A stretch of DNA of 64,000 nucleotides from Opitutaceae bacterium EW11 (GCA_003054665.1 QAYY01000008.1:187906-251905); one strand, 5' to 3'; positions 1-9,637 are shown, counted from the stretch's first letter. Notes: a model not told the origin generated them from the sequence alone. A program made the numbers and translations.

Positions 1-2202
1 AAGCTCCTGCACTATCGCGTGCCGGAGTCGCGCCAGGGCGAAGTGCATGTCGGTTCGCTGGTGCGGGTGCCGATCGTGAACCGGATGCACCTTGGCATCG
101 TCGGAGAGATCGGCGCGCCGAAGGACTTCCCGATCGAGAAGCTGAAGACCGTTGCCCAGGTGGTTTACCCGTTTCCGGCCTTTCCAGCCGACTTGCTGCA
201 GTTGGCGCGGTGGATGGCGGCGTACTACGCTTGCGGCCTCGACGTGGTGATCGAAACGATGCTGCCGGCCGCAGTGAGGCACGGTGCCGGCCTCAAGCAC
301 GAGAAGTGGCTCACGGTCCACCAGAAGCTGTCGGCGGAGGAGCTGGAAAAACTGACCAAGCGGGCCCCGCAGCAGGCGAAACTCTACCGGTTTCTCGAAC
401 AGCAGTTTCGGCCTCAGCAGAAGTCGCTCGTTCTCAGCCGGCTCGGACTCGGCGCCGCCGTGGCCGCCGCGCTGACCAAGCGGGGTGCGATCCGGGAGGA
501 GATTCGGCGGGTGGAGCGCGTCGCATATGCCGACGAGTGGGACACGGGAGAAATCGTCGCCGGCGTGCCGCCTGCGCTCAACGCAGAGCAGCGCGCCGCA
601 GTTGTCGCGCTCGGCGAAGCGCTCAAATGCGAGAAATTCGAGGTGAAGCTGCTCCACGGTGTGACCGGCTCCGGCAAAACCGAGGTCTATCTTCACGCCA
701 TTCACGACGCGATCGAAGCGGGGGGCAGTGTCATTTTCCTCGTGCCTGAAGTCGCCCTGACGCCGCAGACCGTCGCCCGATTGCGCGGGCGCCTCCAGGC
801 GATCGCTCCCGGCATGAAAACGGTCGTCTGGCACAGCCACCTCAGCGAAGGCGAGCGGTTCGACGGCTGGCTGGCGTTGGCAACGGGAGAGGCCCGCGTG
901 GTCGTCGGCGCCCGCTCCGCGGTGTTTGCCCCGGTGCGCAATCTGCGGTTGATCGTCGTGGATGAGGAGCATGAACCGGCCTACAAGCAGGACGAGACGC
1001 CCCGCTACCACGGCCGCGACGTCGCGGTGATGCGGGCCAAGTTGGCCAACTCGCTCTGCCTGCTCGGATCGGCCACTCCCTCGCTCGAGTCGTACTCCAA
1101 CGCCCTGAGCGGAAAATACCAGCTCCTGCAGCTGCCGCAGCGCGTGGATGCGCGGAAGCTCCCCGACATCGACGTGGTCGACATGCGCATCGAGGTCGCG
1201 CGAAGCCGCGGACTGACGACGCTCTCGCGGCAGCTGGTCAACGCGATGCAGGCGCGCTTCGAGAGGCGCGAACAGACGATCCTCTTCATCAATCGCCGCG
1301 GCTATTCCTCCAGCATGCTCTGCTCGGAATGCGGCCACATCGAGGAGTGTCCGCACTGCAGCATCGCGATGACCTATCACCGCACCGACGAGACGCTCCG
1401 CTGCCATCTCTGCGGCTCGGAGCGCCCGGCGCCGGCGGTGTGCCCGAAGTGCCGGTCGGTGAAGATTCGTTGGCGAGGGCTCGGCACGCAGCGCGTCGAG
1501 GAAGCGGTGAAACGCGTGCTTCCCCGGGCGCGAATCGAACGCATGGATACCGACACGATGTCGAAAAAGAACCGCTTCCGGCAGGTGCTGAGCGAGTTTC
1601 GGGCGGGCAAAATCGACGTCCTGGTGGGCACGCAGATGATCGGCAAGGGCCTCGATTTCCCGAACGTCACGCTGGTGGGTTTGGTCGATGCCGACATCTC
1701 GATGCACGTCCCCGATTTCCGGGCCAACGAGCGCACCTTCCAGCTGCTCGTCCAGGTGGCGGGCCGGGCCGGGCGGGGCGACCGCGCCGGCGAGGTCGTG
1801 GTGCAGACCTTCACGCCGCAGGCCGAGGCGATCCAGTTTTCACGTCACGCCGACTTCATCGGTTTCTCCGAAAACGAGCTGAAGATCCGGCGGGATTTCA
1901 AGTATCCGCCGTTTCGGCACCTGATTCACCACCTGTTCCGCGGACCGAACCCGGAGAAGCTCGCGTTCTTCGCCGAGCAGTGGGCGAGGCGGGTGGAGAA
2001 GGACCTCGGCGATCGCGTCGAATTGCGCGGCCCGGTGCCGTCGCCGATCGAGAAGATCAAGGACGAGTACCGGTATCAGCTTTGGTACTTCACGCCCCAG
2101 GTGACGAAAGTCGTGGCTGAACTCGCGAAGCTTCGAGCCGAATTCGCCTGGCCGGAGGACATCGTGCAGGTGCTCGACGTCGATCCGGTCAACCTGACCT
2201 GA
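1..2202 (+). CDS. priA: Primosomal replication restart helicase PriA (5' end outside window)
   Basis: 3'-to-5' DNA helicase that recognises stalled forks and reloads the replisome. The reading frame is open from base 1 (K-L-L-H-Y-R-V-P-E...), which matches the start of the PriA DNA-binding domain, so the true start lies just upstream and the GTG at 19 is not the start. Visible motifs: Walker A GVTGSGKTEVY (about base 658), DEEH box VVDEEHEPAYKQ (about 955), the eight-cysteine zinc-binding region CSECGHIEECPHC ... CHLCG ... CPKC (about 1324-1452), and the C-terminal helicase motif QVAGRAGRG. About 733 residues are visible, close to the usual full length, so only a few N-terminal residues are missing. 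It converges on the LysR gene with a 14 bp gap. Confidence 0.96.
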   Translation, partial: KLLHYRVPESRQGEVHVGSLVRVPIVNRMHLGIVGEIGAPKDFPIEKLKTVAQVVYPFPAFPADLLQLARWMAAYYACGLDVVIETMLPAAVRHGAGLKHEKWLTVHQKLSAEELEKLTKRAPQQAKLYRFLEQQFRPQQKSLVLSRLGLGAAVAAALTKRGAIREEIRRVERVAYADEWDTGEIVAGVPPALNAEQRAAVVALGEALKCEKFEVKLLHGVTGSGKTEVYLHAIHDAIEAGGSVIFLVPEVALTPQTVARLRGRLQAIAPGMKTVVWHSHLSEGERFDGWLALATGEARVVVGARSAVFAPVRNLRLIVVDEEHEPAYKQDETPRYHGRDVAVMRAKLANSLCLLGSATPSLESYSNALSGKYQLLQLPQRVDARKLPDIDVVDMRIEVARSRGLTTLSRQLVNAMQARFERREQTILFINRRGYSSSMLCSECGHIEECPHCSIAMTYHRTDETLRCHLCGSERPAPAVCPKCRSVKIRWRGLGTQRVEEAVKRVLPRARIERMDTDTMSKKNRFRQVLSEFRAGKIDVLVGTQMIGKGLDFPNVTLVGLVDADISMHVPDFRANERTFQLLVQVAGRAGRGDRAGEVVVQTFTPQAEAIQFSRHADFIGFSENELKIRRDFKYPPFRHLIHHLFRGPNPEKLAFFAEQWARRVEKDLGDRVELRGPVPSPIEKIKDEYRYQLWYFTPQVTKVVAELAKLRAEFAWPEDIVQVLDVDPVNLT

Positions 2203-2216
2203 ACGGTCGGGGAGGC

Positions 2217-3119
2217 TTAGGTCTTCGCCGTCGCCCGATCGCGGATGCTGTCCATGAACGCGCCGACGGCGCCCGACGGGCGAGGCCCTTGCGGATAGAG
2301 AAAGGTGAAATCGCGCGGGATGCGGAACCGGGCGATGGGGACGACCGCAAGCTTTCCGAGGGTGACTTCGTTGGCAACGGCGAGGCGCGAGATGAATCCC
2401 AGCCCGACGCCGCTCGCGACCAGGCCCTTGATGGTTTCAGTGCTCTCCGTTTCCAGGACGACGCGAAGCGCGGTCGCGCGAAGACCCTCTTTGCGTAGGG
2501 CCCGCTCGGTGACGTCGCGCGTCCCCGATCCCGGCTCGCGCATCACGAGCGGAGCGGCGGCGAGATCCTCGACGGCGAGGCGCTGCTTTTTTGCGTAGGC
2601 CGAGGAGGGGGCGGCGACGCAGACGATCTCGTCCTGGAAAAAATCCTCCGCGTGCAGATCGCGGCGCTCGCCGGGTCCTTCGACCAGACCGACGTCGAGC
2701 CGCGCGTTGCGGACGGAGTCGGCGATTTCCTGCGTGTTTCCGATCTGCAGGCTGACGTCGACCTTGGGATGCTCCTGCTGAAAACGTCCGAGCGGAGCGG
2801 GTAGGAAGTATTGCGCCACGGTCGTGCTGCTTCCGATACGCAGCGGTCCGGCGAGCAGCGTCTGCCGCGAGCGCAGAGCCAACTCGGTCTCATGCTCGAG
2901 CTCGCAGCCGCGAATCACGGCCTTAAGAAGCGACTGTCCGGCTGCAGTCAGCCGGATCCCGCCGGGACTGCGGTGAAAGAGCGCCGTGCCATAGTGCTCC
3001 TCCAGCGCCTTGATATGTTGGGTGACCGCCGGCTGAGAGATGTGCAGCTGCTCCGACGCCCTCGTGAAATTGAGCTTTTCGGCGACGGCGCGGAAGACCT
3101 TGGCACGGTAATCGAGCAT
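2217..3119 (-). CDS. LysR-family transcriptional regulator
   Basis: 300 residues, the usual LysR length. The N-terminal 60 residues form the winged helix-turn-helix (A-S-E-Q-L-H-I-S-Q-P-A-V-T-Q-H-I-K-A-L-E is the recognition region), and residues of about 90-290 are the periplasmic-binding-like effector domain. It lies 62 bp downstream of a YeiH-type transporter on the same strand; LysR/YeiH pairing is common (YeiE-YeiH, and CysB/CbbR-like regulators beside putative sulfate or sulfite exporters). I infer that it controls the transporter. The effector is unknown. Confidence 0.92.
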   Translation of the reverse strand: MLDYRAKVFRAVAEKLNFTRASEQLHISQPAVTQHIKALEEHYGTALFHRSPGGIRLTAAGQSLLKAVIRGCELEHETELALRSRQTLLAGPLRIGSSTTVAQYFLPAPLGRFQQEHPKVDVSLQIGNTQEIADSVRNARLDVGLVEGPGERRDLHAEDFFQDEIVCVAAPSSAYAKKQRLAVEDLAAAPLVMREPGSGTRDVTERALRKEGLRATALRVVLETESTETIKGLVASGVGLGFISRLAVANEVTLGKLAVVPIARFRIPRDFTFLYPQGPRPSGAVGAFMDSIRDRATAKT

Positions 3120-3181
3120 GCGGAGAAACTGGTCGTTTCGACCGTCCGGGTCAGGTCATTTCCGCCCGTCGGTCCCTGGTC

Positions 3182-4195
3182 TCACGGCGAAAGGTACGCG
3201 ATTTCGAGAGCGACCATCGAGGCGAGCCCAAGCCAGCCCAGCACCGCGGTGGCGGACGCCCGGAAGGCGTTAGCCCGGAGCCGCTTCAGGTCCATCTCCA
3301 GACCCATTGCCGCCATCGACATCGTCATGAGAAACGTCGCCACGGAGATCACGTGATTCCCGACCGCGACGAGCACCGCCTGCTGGGCCGGAAAACTGCG
3401 GAAAAAGAGCGTGTTGATTCCCGCGACTAACAGAAAGCCGAGCACGAACCAAGGCGGCGAGATGCGACGGGTTTCTTCACGTCCGGCCGAACGCCGCGCG
3501 GTCAGCCAACCGAGCGTGAACACCGCAGGGACCAGAAGCACGACGCGCGTGAGTTTCGCAATCGTGCCGATCTCCACGGCGCCATCCACCGGCTGGACGG
3601 CCGCCATGACTTGGGCGATCTCGTGAAGGGTCGAGCCGGCGAGCACGCCGTAGGTCTGAGGCGAAAGCGGATGGAAATGCTGCCAGGCAGTGAAGCCGAG
3701 CATCGCGATCGTACCGAGCAGGCTGCCGAGCGGGATGGCCAAACCGGCATCTTCCTCGCGGGCCTGCGTCGCGGGAACCGCGGCCGCGACGGCTGAAGCT
3801 CCGCAGATCGACGTATCGACGGCGATCAACATCGCCAAGCGCGAGTCGAGGCCGAGACATCGGCCGAGCCAGCTGATGCCGATCAGTCCGCAGGTGACGA
3901 CGGTGAGATCGATGAGCACGACCCGGACGCCCGCATGCATCAGCAGATCGAAGTTCAGGCGCACTCCGAGGAGGATGATGCCCCACCGGAGCAGGCGACG
4001 CGCGGAGAAACCGATTCCCGGGCGCTGGGCCATGGAGACGTGGTTGGACAACCGCCACGCGATGCCGAGCAGCAGGGCCAGGGCGAGGGGCCCCAGGTTT
4101 CCCACCACCGGCATCCTCGCCAGCACCGTTGCAGCCAACGCCAGGAGCAGCGTGAGGCTTACGCCCGAGCGAAAATGATGCGAACGACCTTTCAT
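3182..4195 (-). CDS. YeiH/UPF0324-family putative sulfate or sulfite exporter
   Basis: 337-residue polytopic inner-membrane protein with about ten hydrophobic segments. Family-typical stretches are the GIILLGVRLNFDLL segment, the DTSICGASAVAAAVP segment and the TLHEIAQVMAA segment. The family is annotated as putative sulfate exporter; the substrate is not proven here. It is first in a two-gene minus-strand unit with the LysR gene and divergent from msrB (140 bp shared upstream region). The ATG at 4195 follows an unremarkable leader. Confidence 0.88.
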   Translation of the reverse strand: MKGRSHHFRSGVSLTLLLALAATVLARMPVVGNLGPLALALLLGIAWRLSNHVSMAQRPGIGFSARRLLRWGIILLGVRLNFDLLMHAGVRVVLIDLTVVTCGLIGISWLGRCLGLDSRLAMLIAVDTSICGASAVAAAVPATQAREEDAGLAIPLGSLLGTIAMLGFTAWQHFHPLSPQTYGVLAGSTLHEIAQVMAAVQPVDGAVEIGTIAKLTRVVLLVPAVFTLGWLTARRSAGREETRRISPPWFVLGFLLVAGINTLFFRSFPAQQAVLVAVGNHVISVATFLMTMSMAAMGLEMDLKRLRANAFRASATAVLGWLGLASMVALEIAYLSP

Positions 4196-4335
4196 CCGCC
4201 GAGGATACCGCGACCGGACCGGGCTGGGGAAATACCGTTGCTCTATACCCGATAACTTCCGGCTATGGCCGCCGCGCGGCCAGCTCCGAACGGCGCCAGT
4301 GGCGCTTCGGCGAATCTTGAGTAGGATCTGCGCGC

Positions 4336-4968
4336 ATGAAATTCGGTTTTGCCATCGCCGGCCTCGCCCTCTGCGGCGCTGTGCTCTGGGCAGGTCCCTC
4401 CATGAATGCGAAAAAGTCCTCCTCCGCCACGACCGACGAACAGTATGGCGCAGCCTGCGCGACCGACGGTGAAAAGTCGGCCTGCGGGTTGCCGTCCCAT
4501 GTGGTCATCGACATGGCGAAAACCGCCGTGAAGAAATCCGACGACGAGTGGAAAAAGCTGCTCACGCCCGAACAATTCCGCGTGGCGCGGAAGCAGGGGA
4601 CGGAGCCGCCCTTTCACAATGCGTATTGGGACAATCACGACGACGGCGTGTATTTCTCGGTCTGCAGCGACACGCCGCTCTTCGACAGCCGCGACAAATT
4701 CGAGAGCGGCACCGGCTGGCCGAGCTTCACCAAGCCGATCGAGGACAAGTTTGTCGGCGTTTCGCGCGACAGCAGCTACGGCATGATTCGCGACGAAGTG
4801 CATTGCAGCGTCGACGGCGCTCACCTCGGCCACGTGTTCGACGACGGTCCCGCTCCGACGGGCAAACGCTACTGCATCAACTCGGCTTCGCTGCGGTTCA
4901 TGCCCCGCAAGGAGTACGACGCCTGGGTGGCGAAGCACGGTCAACAGGCCGTATCGAAGGCACCCTGA
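4336..4968 (+). CDS. msrB: Exported peptide-methionine (R)-S-oxide reductase, zinc-less MsrB
   Basis: Reduces methionine-R-sulfoxide in proteins. Residues 1-20 are a signal peptide (MKFGFAIAGLALCGAVLWAG), so it probably acts in the periplasm. The MsrB fold runs from about residue 67 to 197: WPSF, AHLGHVFDDGP and the catalytic RYCINSASLRF with nucleophile Cys180. The two CxxC pairs that hold structural zinc in form-2 MsrBs are mostly absent: Ser108 and Ser111 replace the first pair, and of the second only Cys157 remains (Asp160 replaces the other). The common recycling cysteine of SGCGWPSF is Thr126, so Cys110 or Cys157 would have to resolve the sulfenic acid. No msrA is adjacent. Confidence 0.93.
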   Translation: MKFGFAIAGLALCGAVLWAGPSMNAKKSSSATTDEQYGAACATDGEKSACGLPSHVVIDMAKTAVKKSDDEWKKLLTPEQFRVARKQGTEPPFHNAYWDNHDDGVYFSVCSDTPLFDSRDKFESGTGWPSFTKPIEDKFVGVSRDSSYGMIRDEVHCSVDGAHLGHVFDDGPAPTGKRYCINSASLRFMPRKEYDAWVAKHGQQAVSKAP

Positions 4969-5031
4969 CGCCCGTAGGCGCCGCTCGCGCCGGTCCCGGA
5001 GTTTCTGCCCCGGCCGGCGCCGCGGGGCAGA

Positions 5032-7710
5032 CTACTCGTGGCGAAGGGCGTTGACCGGGTTTATCTGGATGGCGCGGCGAGCCGGGAGGAAACACGCCAG
5101 CGCGGTGACGCCGATCAGGACCAGCACGACGCCTGAATAGACCACCACGTCGAACGGCTTGGCGCCGTACAGCACGTGCGAAAGAAGGAACGTCATGCCG
5201 AAGGCTGCCAGCACGCCGACGCCGATGCCGATGATCGTGAGCCGGGCGCTGTCGCGCACGACCAGCTTGAGCACCTGGGCACGGGTGGCACCGAGCGCCA
5301 TCCGAACGCCGATCTCCCGGGTCCGTTGAGTGACGCCGTAGGCGACCACCGCATACAAGCCCATGACGCCGAGGAAGAGGGCGATCAGGCCCTGGATGCC
5401 GGCGACCGTCGCGCCCATGCGCAGCGGCATGAACGCGAACACGCTCTGTCTCAGGTGCTCGTCGAGCGTGCGAACGTTGAAGACCGGCAGGTCCGGATTG
5501 ACCGAGTGGATGGCGTCCCGCACCTGGGTAGCGAGAGCGGCGGGATCCAGGTTGCTGCGCACCGCGACCGTCATCGGCGAATCGTAGATTTGGGCATAGG
5601 CATAATACGCCGCGGGCCGCGGGGCTTCGGTCAGCATCATGTATTTTCCGGTGGTGGTTACGCCCACGACCTGAACCCACGGGCCGTCTTTCCAACGGCG
5701 GAAACGTTTGCCGATCGGGTCCTGACCGGGCCAGCAGGCCTCGGCCATCGCCGCGTTGACCACGGCGACGTGCACGGTGTCTGCCCGATCGTCGTCCGTG
5801 AACGTGCGCCCTTTCAGCAGTCGGACGCCCAGGGTCGAGAAATACGCCGGATCGACGACATTGGTCATGGCCGACGTCTTGCCGTCCGCGAGTTGGGCGG
5901 GCGGGTTCTCCGGGTAGAGATCGCCGAACCGCATCACGTTGTCCAAGGGGATCAGCTGCGTGAGGCACGCGGACTGCACCCCCGGAAGACTGCGAACACG
6001 AGAGAGCACGTCGCGGCTGAACGCGCGGCCATTCTCCTCGGAGAAGCGCTGCAGACTGAGGTCGAAAGACGTCAGCAACACCCCGGTGGGATTAAAACCC
6101 AGATCCAACGACCGAATCGCCTGAAGACTGCGCAGGAACACGGCCGCCATGATGAGGACCACGCACGACGACGTGATTTGCGAAAGGACCAGCATGTTGC
6201 GCAGCCGGTGGCGTTGTCCGGTGGTCCGGCCTCCGCCGCTCTCGTTCAGGCCTTCCACCAGATTCACCCGTGAGGCACGCCAGGCGGGGACGATACCCGT
6301 CAGCACGCCGGCCACGATTGAAATGGCGAAGGTGAACACCACCACGCGCCAGCCCACTTCCGTCGGCATGTAGATGGGGATGTCGGAGTTGGGGCTGAAA
6401 CGGCCCAACATCCGACCGGCGAATTGCGACATATACCAGCCGGCGACGCCTGCGAGGAGCGATACGAGTACGCTTTCGACCAGCAGCTGGGCGGCGAGCC
6501 GGAGCCGCGTTGCTCCAAGGGCCGCACGCATCACGAGTTCCTTCTGCCGCGAAAGCACCCGCGCCATCATCAGGTTCGCAACGTTGGCGCAGGCGATCAG
6601 CAGCACCAAGCCGACCATGGCGACAAACAACGCGCAGAGAGCCGGCATGATCGAGGAGATGGAGGGATCCGGCCGCGCACTGTTCTCCAGCATCAGCATG
6701 ACCTTTGTGCCTTTGTGCTCCTCCGGAAAAGCCGCGGCCACCTGCGCTCCGAGGACGTCGAATTCCGCCCGGGCGTCGTGAAGCGACACCCCGGGTTTCA
6801 GTCGCCCCATCAGCCGCCAGCTTGTTGCCCAGCGCTTGTCCAGCTGGTCGGCGCCGTTAGTGGGATACAGCAGCGGCAACGTGCCGGCGGGAACGAAGAC
6901 CCCCAGATCCATTCCCCAGTTGAAGCCATGGAATCCGTTGGCCGCTATCCCCACGACGGTAAACGGGTGTCCATTGATGCGGATCGTCTTCCCGACGATG
7001 CCGGGATCCGCGGCGAGGTGATTCTCCCAGAAGCCGCGGCTCAGCACCGCGACCGCGGCCGTCCCGGCCGTCTCGCCGTCGGAAGGGAGCAACGTGCGGC
7101 CCAACTCCGCCGCGACGCCCATGTCGGCGAACATCGACGGTGACACCGCCTGACCCCAGGAACGGATCGGCGACTTTCCCTCCGCGCTGACTTGCAGCGG
7201 GATCATGTCGGTGGCGCAAAGCCCTGTGACCGTCTTCGTTCGCTCCCGGTATTCCTTGAAATCTGGATACGCGATGCCCACCGGCATGTTGACGGTCGGA
7301 TGTTTCTGCACGACCACCACCAGCCGCTCCGGGGCGGGGAAGGGGGCCGGCTCGAAGAAGACCAGGCTGAGCATCCCGAAGATCGTTGCATTGACGGCGA
7401 TGCCGAAGGCGAGGGTGAGCACGATCACAGCGGTGTAGCCGGGGCTCTTCACGATCATCCGGAGTCCGAAGCGGATGTCGCGAATCAGATGGTCGACCCA
7501 CGCAAAGGGACGTCCGTCGCGGCAGGTTTCCTCGATGCTGTCGGTGTGGCCGAACTGCTTCCGCGCCTCGCGGCGCGCCTCGTCGGCGGACATGCCGGCG
7601 GCGCGATTCGCGGTTTCCTGACTCTCCATATGGAAGCGCATCTCCTCGGCCATCTCCTGGTCGAGTTTGCTGCGCCGAAAAAGCGAACGGATGCGGGTCC
7701 AGAGGCTCAT
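5032..7710 (-). CDS. ADOP-family (duplicated orphan permease) MacB/FtsX-type ABC permease
   Basis: 892 residues. The N-terminal 75 residues form the soluble helical prefix typical of acidobacterial/verrucomicrobial duplicated orphan permeases (D-Q-E-M-A-E-E-M-R-F-H-M-E). Two MacB-like periplasmic domains and two FtsX permease domains follow, each with TM helices; an LLIACANVANLMMARVLSRQ segment and an R-E-I-G-V-R-M-A-L-G-A segment are the signature FtsX loops. There is no ATPase domain and no adjacent ATPase gene, as usual for the family. It lies 28 bp downstream of a PadR repressor gene in the same orientation, the standard ADOP arrangement. The substrate is unknown (drug or lipoprotein export is the family guess). 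Confidence 0.93.
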   Translation of the reverse strand: MSLWTRIRSLFRRSKLDQEMAEEMRFHMESQETANRAAGMSADEARREARKQFGHTDSIEETCRDGRPFAWVDHLIRDIRFGLRMIVKSPGYTAVIVLTLAFGIAVNATIFGMLSLVFFEPAPFPAPERLVVVVQKHPTVNMPVGIAYPDFKEYRERTKTVTGLCATDMIPLQVSAEGKSPIRSWGQAVSPSMFADMGVAAELGRTLLPSDGETAGTAAVAVLSRGFWENHLAADPGIVGKTIRINGHPFTVVGIAANGFHGFNWGMDLGVFVPAGTLPLLYPTNGADQLDKRWATSWRLMGRLKPGVSLHDARAEFDVLGAQVAAAFPEEHKGTKVMLMLENSARPDPSISSIMPALCALFVAMVGLVLLIACANVANLMMARVLSRQKELVMRAALGATRLRLAAQLLVESVLVSLLAGVAGWYMSQFAGRMLGRFSPNSDIPIYMPTEVGWRVVVFTFAISIVAGVLTGIVPAWRASRVNLVEGLNESGGGRTTGQRHRLRNMLVLSQITSSCVVLIMAAVFLRSLQAIRSLDLGFNPTGVLLTSFDLSLQRFSEENGRAFSRDVLSRVRSLPGVQSACLTQLIPLDNVMRFGDLYPENPPAQLADGKTSAMTNVVDPAYFSTLGVRLLKGRTFTDDDRADTVHVAVVNAAMAEACWPGQDPIGKRFRRWKDGPWVQVVGVTTTGKYMMLTEAPRPAAYYAYAQIYDSPMTVAVRSNLDPAALATQVRDAIHSVNPDLPVFNVRTLDEHLRQSVFAFMPLRMGATVAGIQGLIALFLGVMGLYAVVAYGVTQRTREIGVRMALGATRAQVLKLVVRDSARLTIIGIGVGVLAAFGMTFLLSHVLYGAKPFDVVVYSGVVLVLIGVTALACFLPARRAIQINPVNALRHE

Positions 7711-7738
7711 GGGGACGCGGGTTGAGGGTTGAGCTGGG

Positions 7739-8065
7739 TCAGGAGCCCTGCAGCACTTGCCCGATGGCCAACGCCAGCTTGTTCCAACTGGTCTTCTCCG
7801 TCTCGAGCTGCTTCACGCCGACCCGGGTGAGGGAATAGAACTTCGCCCGGCGGTTGTTCTCGGACTGGCCCCATTCCGCCTTGATCCATCCGCGCTGTTC
7901 CATCCGGTAGAGCGCCGGGTAGAGGGAGCCTTCTTCGACGCGGAGCACGTCTTGCGAGAGGAGGTGAATGCGTTGGGCGATGCCGAAGCCGTGCATCGGC
8001 CCGGCGCTCAGGACCTGAAGAACCAGGAGGTCGAGCGTGCCTTGGAGGAGTTCCATTTTTGCCAT
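7739..8065 (-). CDS. PadR-family transcriptional repressor
   Basis: 108 residues, a minimal PadR protein. The winged helix spans residues 1-80 (M-E-L-L-Q-G-T-L-D-L-L-V-L start, E-E-G-S-L-Y-P-A-L-Y-R-M-E recognition region), followed by a short C-terminal dimerisation helix. The frame is open much further upstream, but the ATG at 8065 gives the canonical PadR N-terminus. It precedes the duplicated-orphan permease by 28 bp and sits next to a tandem dyad at 8093-8129, the likely operator for autoregulation. Confidence 0.93.
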   Translation of the reverse strand: MAKMELLQGTLDLLVLQVLSAGPMHGFGIAQRIHLLSQDVLRVEEGSLYPALYRMEQRGWIKAEWGQSENNRRAKFYSLTRVGVKQLETEKTSWNKLALAIGQVLQGS

Positions 8066-8092
8066 GGGATAAGCGTGGTTGCGACCGTCTAC

Positions 8093-8129
8093 CCTAGAAC
8101 ATCTAGGCTTCATCCCTAGAACGTCAAGG
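8093..8129. promoter_or_regulatory. Tandem dyad, probable PadR operator
   Basis: Two copies of one dyad: CCTAGAACATCTAGG at 8093-8107 (perfect 6-bp arms) and CCTAGAACGTCAAGG at 8115-8129 (one mismatch). Their starts are 22 bp apart, about two helical turns, which would place two repressor dimers on the same DNA face. The pair begins 28 bp upstream of the padR start codon. Assignment to PadR is by position only. Confidence 0.65.
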
Positions 8130-8278
8130 GAAGAACTGCGACGGTTGGCTTTTGGCGCATCCTGCCGTGGCGGACGGAGGAATCGCGAACCATGGGGAGT
8201 CGCGCCGATGGTCGTTTCGGATGGTCCGCCCATGGCGCGGCCGCGTCGGTTGGGTACCTTCGACGAAATCCGACCGCC

Positions 8279-9637
8279 ATGCCTTTCTCGAGCGAGTTTT
8301 CCTTCCGAAGCGAACGCGACCGGCTCCGTCAGGGCGCCAGGACCTTTCCCGGTCTGGCCGAGGAGGCGCGCTGGATTTCCGACTGGTTGGGCGACGCCAA
8401 GGTGGTGCTGCTCGGGGAGGCGAGCCATGGAACGCACGAGTTCTACGAGCTTCGGGCGGAGATCACTCGCAACCTCATCGAGCGCCATCGCTTTTCGGCC
8501 GTCGCGATCGAAGGCGACTGGCCCGATGCGTATCAGGTGCACCGCTACATTACGCGGGAGGGCGTCGCGGGCTCTGCCGAGTCGGCGCTGGGCGGATTTG
8601 CCCGGTTTCCGCAGTGGATGTGGCGCAATACCGTCGTGCGCGATTTCGTGGGCTGGCTGCGGGCGAGGAATCTCAGCGTTGGTGCGGCGCAGGATCGGAC
8701 CGACTTCTTCGGCCTCGACCTCTACAGCCTGCGTTCGTCGATGCAGGCGGTGGTCGCGTACCTGGAAAAGGTCGATCCTGAGGCGGCGCGGGCGGCCAAA
8801 GCGAGCTACGGTTGTTTCGAGGATTTTGGGCAGGAAACGGAATCCTACGCCTGGGCCTCGAAACATCTGGGAGAAGGTTTGTGCGAGGACGTCGTGGTTC
8901 GCGAACTCCTGGCTCTCCGCTCGCGGCGGGCGGAGTACGTGGAGGCGGACGGACACGCGGCGCACGAAGAGTTCTTTTCCGCCGAGCAGAACGCGCGCGT
9001 GGCCCGCAACGCCGAGGAGTATTACCGCACGATGCTGCATGGCCGCGTCGCCTCGTGGAATATCCGCGACCGGCACATGGCCGAGACGCTCGATCAGCTG
9101 ATGGAGCACCTCCGTCGGCGCGGCCTCCCGCAGAAGATCGCCGTTTGGGCGCACAACTCGCACCTCGGCGACGCGCGGGCGACGGAGGTCGCCAAGGAAG
9201 GGGAGTTGAACCTGGGGCAACTCGTGCGTGAGCGCTACGGTGAGACGGCGAAATTGCTCGGCTTCACGACCTACACGGGTGCGGTGACTGCCGCCTCGGA
9301 TTGGGATGCCCCGGCGCAGCACAAGCGCGTCCGGGCGGCGCTGCCGCACAGCTACGAGGAGCTACTGCATGAGCTGAACCTTCCGCGTTTCTTCCTCCCG
9401 CTGCGCGGGCCCGGAGCGGTGGGCAGAAATCTCCTGCCGGAATGGCACCTCGAACGGGCGATTGGCGTGATCTATCGGCCGGAGACGGAGCGCTGGAGCC
9501 ACTATTTCCACTGCAATCTGGCGAACCAGTTCGACGCGGTGATGCACATCGACCGGACCACGGCGCTCGAGCCGTTGGAGCGAACGCCGCTTTGGGAGTC
9601 GGGCCGGGTGCCCGAGACCTTCCCCTCCGGCGTCTGA
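8279..9637 (+). CDS. Erythromycin esterase-like family protein
   Basis: 452 residues. Family motifs are LLGEASHGTHEFYELRAEI near residue 43 (the conserved G-E-x-x-H-G-T/S), the AIEGDWPDA segment, the NIRDRHMAETL segment and the VWAHNSHLGDAR segment, matching the erythromycin esterase/succinoglycan biosynthesis-like fold. Many members are not resistance enzymes, and the glutamate/histidine set suggests a hydrolase of unknown substrate. The ATG at 8279 is preferred over an in-frame ATG at 8192 because the family N-terminus begins here. It is divergent from padR. Confidence 0.88.
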   Translation: MPFSSEFSFRSERDRLRQGARTFPGLAEEARWISDWLGDAKVVLLGEASHGTHEFYELRAEITRNLIERHRFSAVAIEGDWPDAYQVHRYITREGVAGSAESALGGFARFPQWMWRNTVVRDFVGWLRARNLSVGAAQDRTDFFGLDLYSLRSSMQAVVAYLEKVDPEAARAAKASYGCFEDFGQETESYAWASKHLGEGLCEDVVVRELLALRSRRAEYVEADGHAAHEEFFSAEQNARVARNAEEYYRTMLHGRVASWNIRDRHMAETLDQLMEHLRRRGLPQKIAVWAHNSHLGDARATEVAKEGELNLGQLVRERYGETAKLLGFTTYTGAVTAASDWDAPAQHKRVRAALPHSYEELLHELNLPRFFLPLRGPGAVGRNLLPEWHLERAIGVIYRPETERWSHYFHCNLANQFDAVMHIDRTTALEPLERTPLWESGRVPETFPSGV

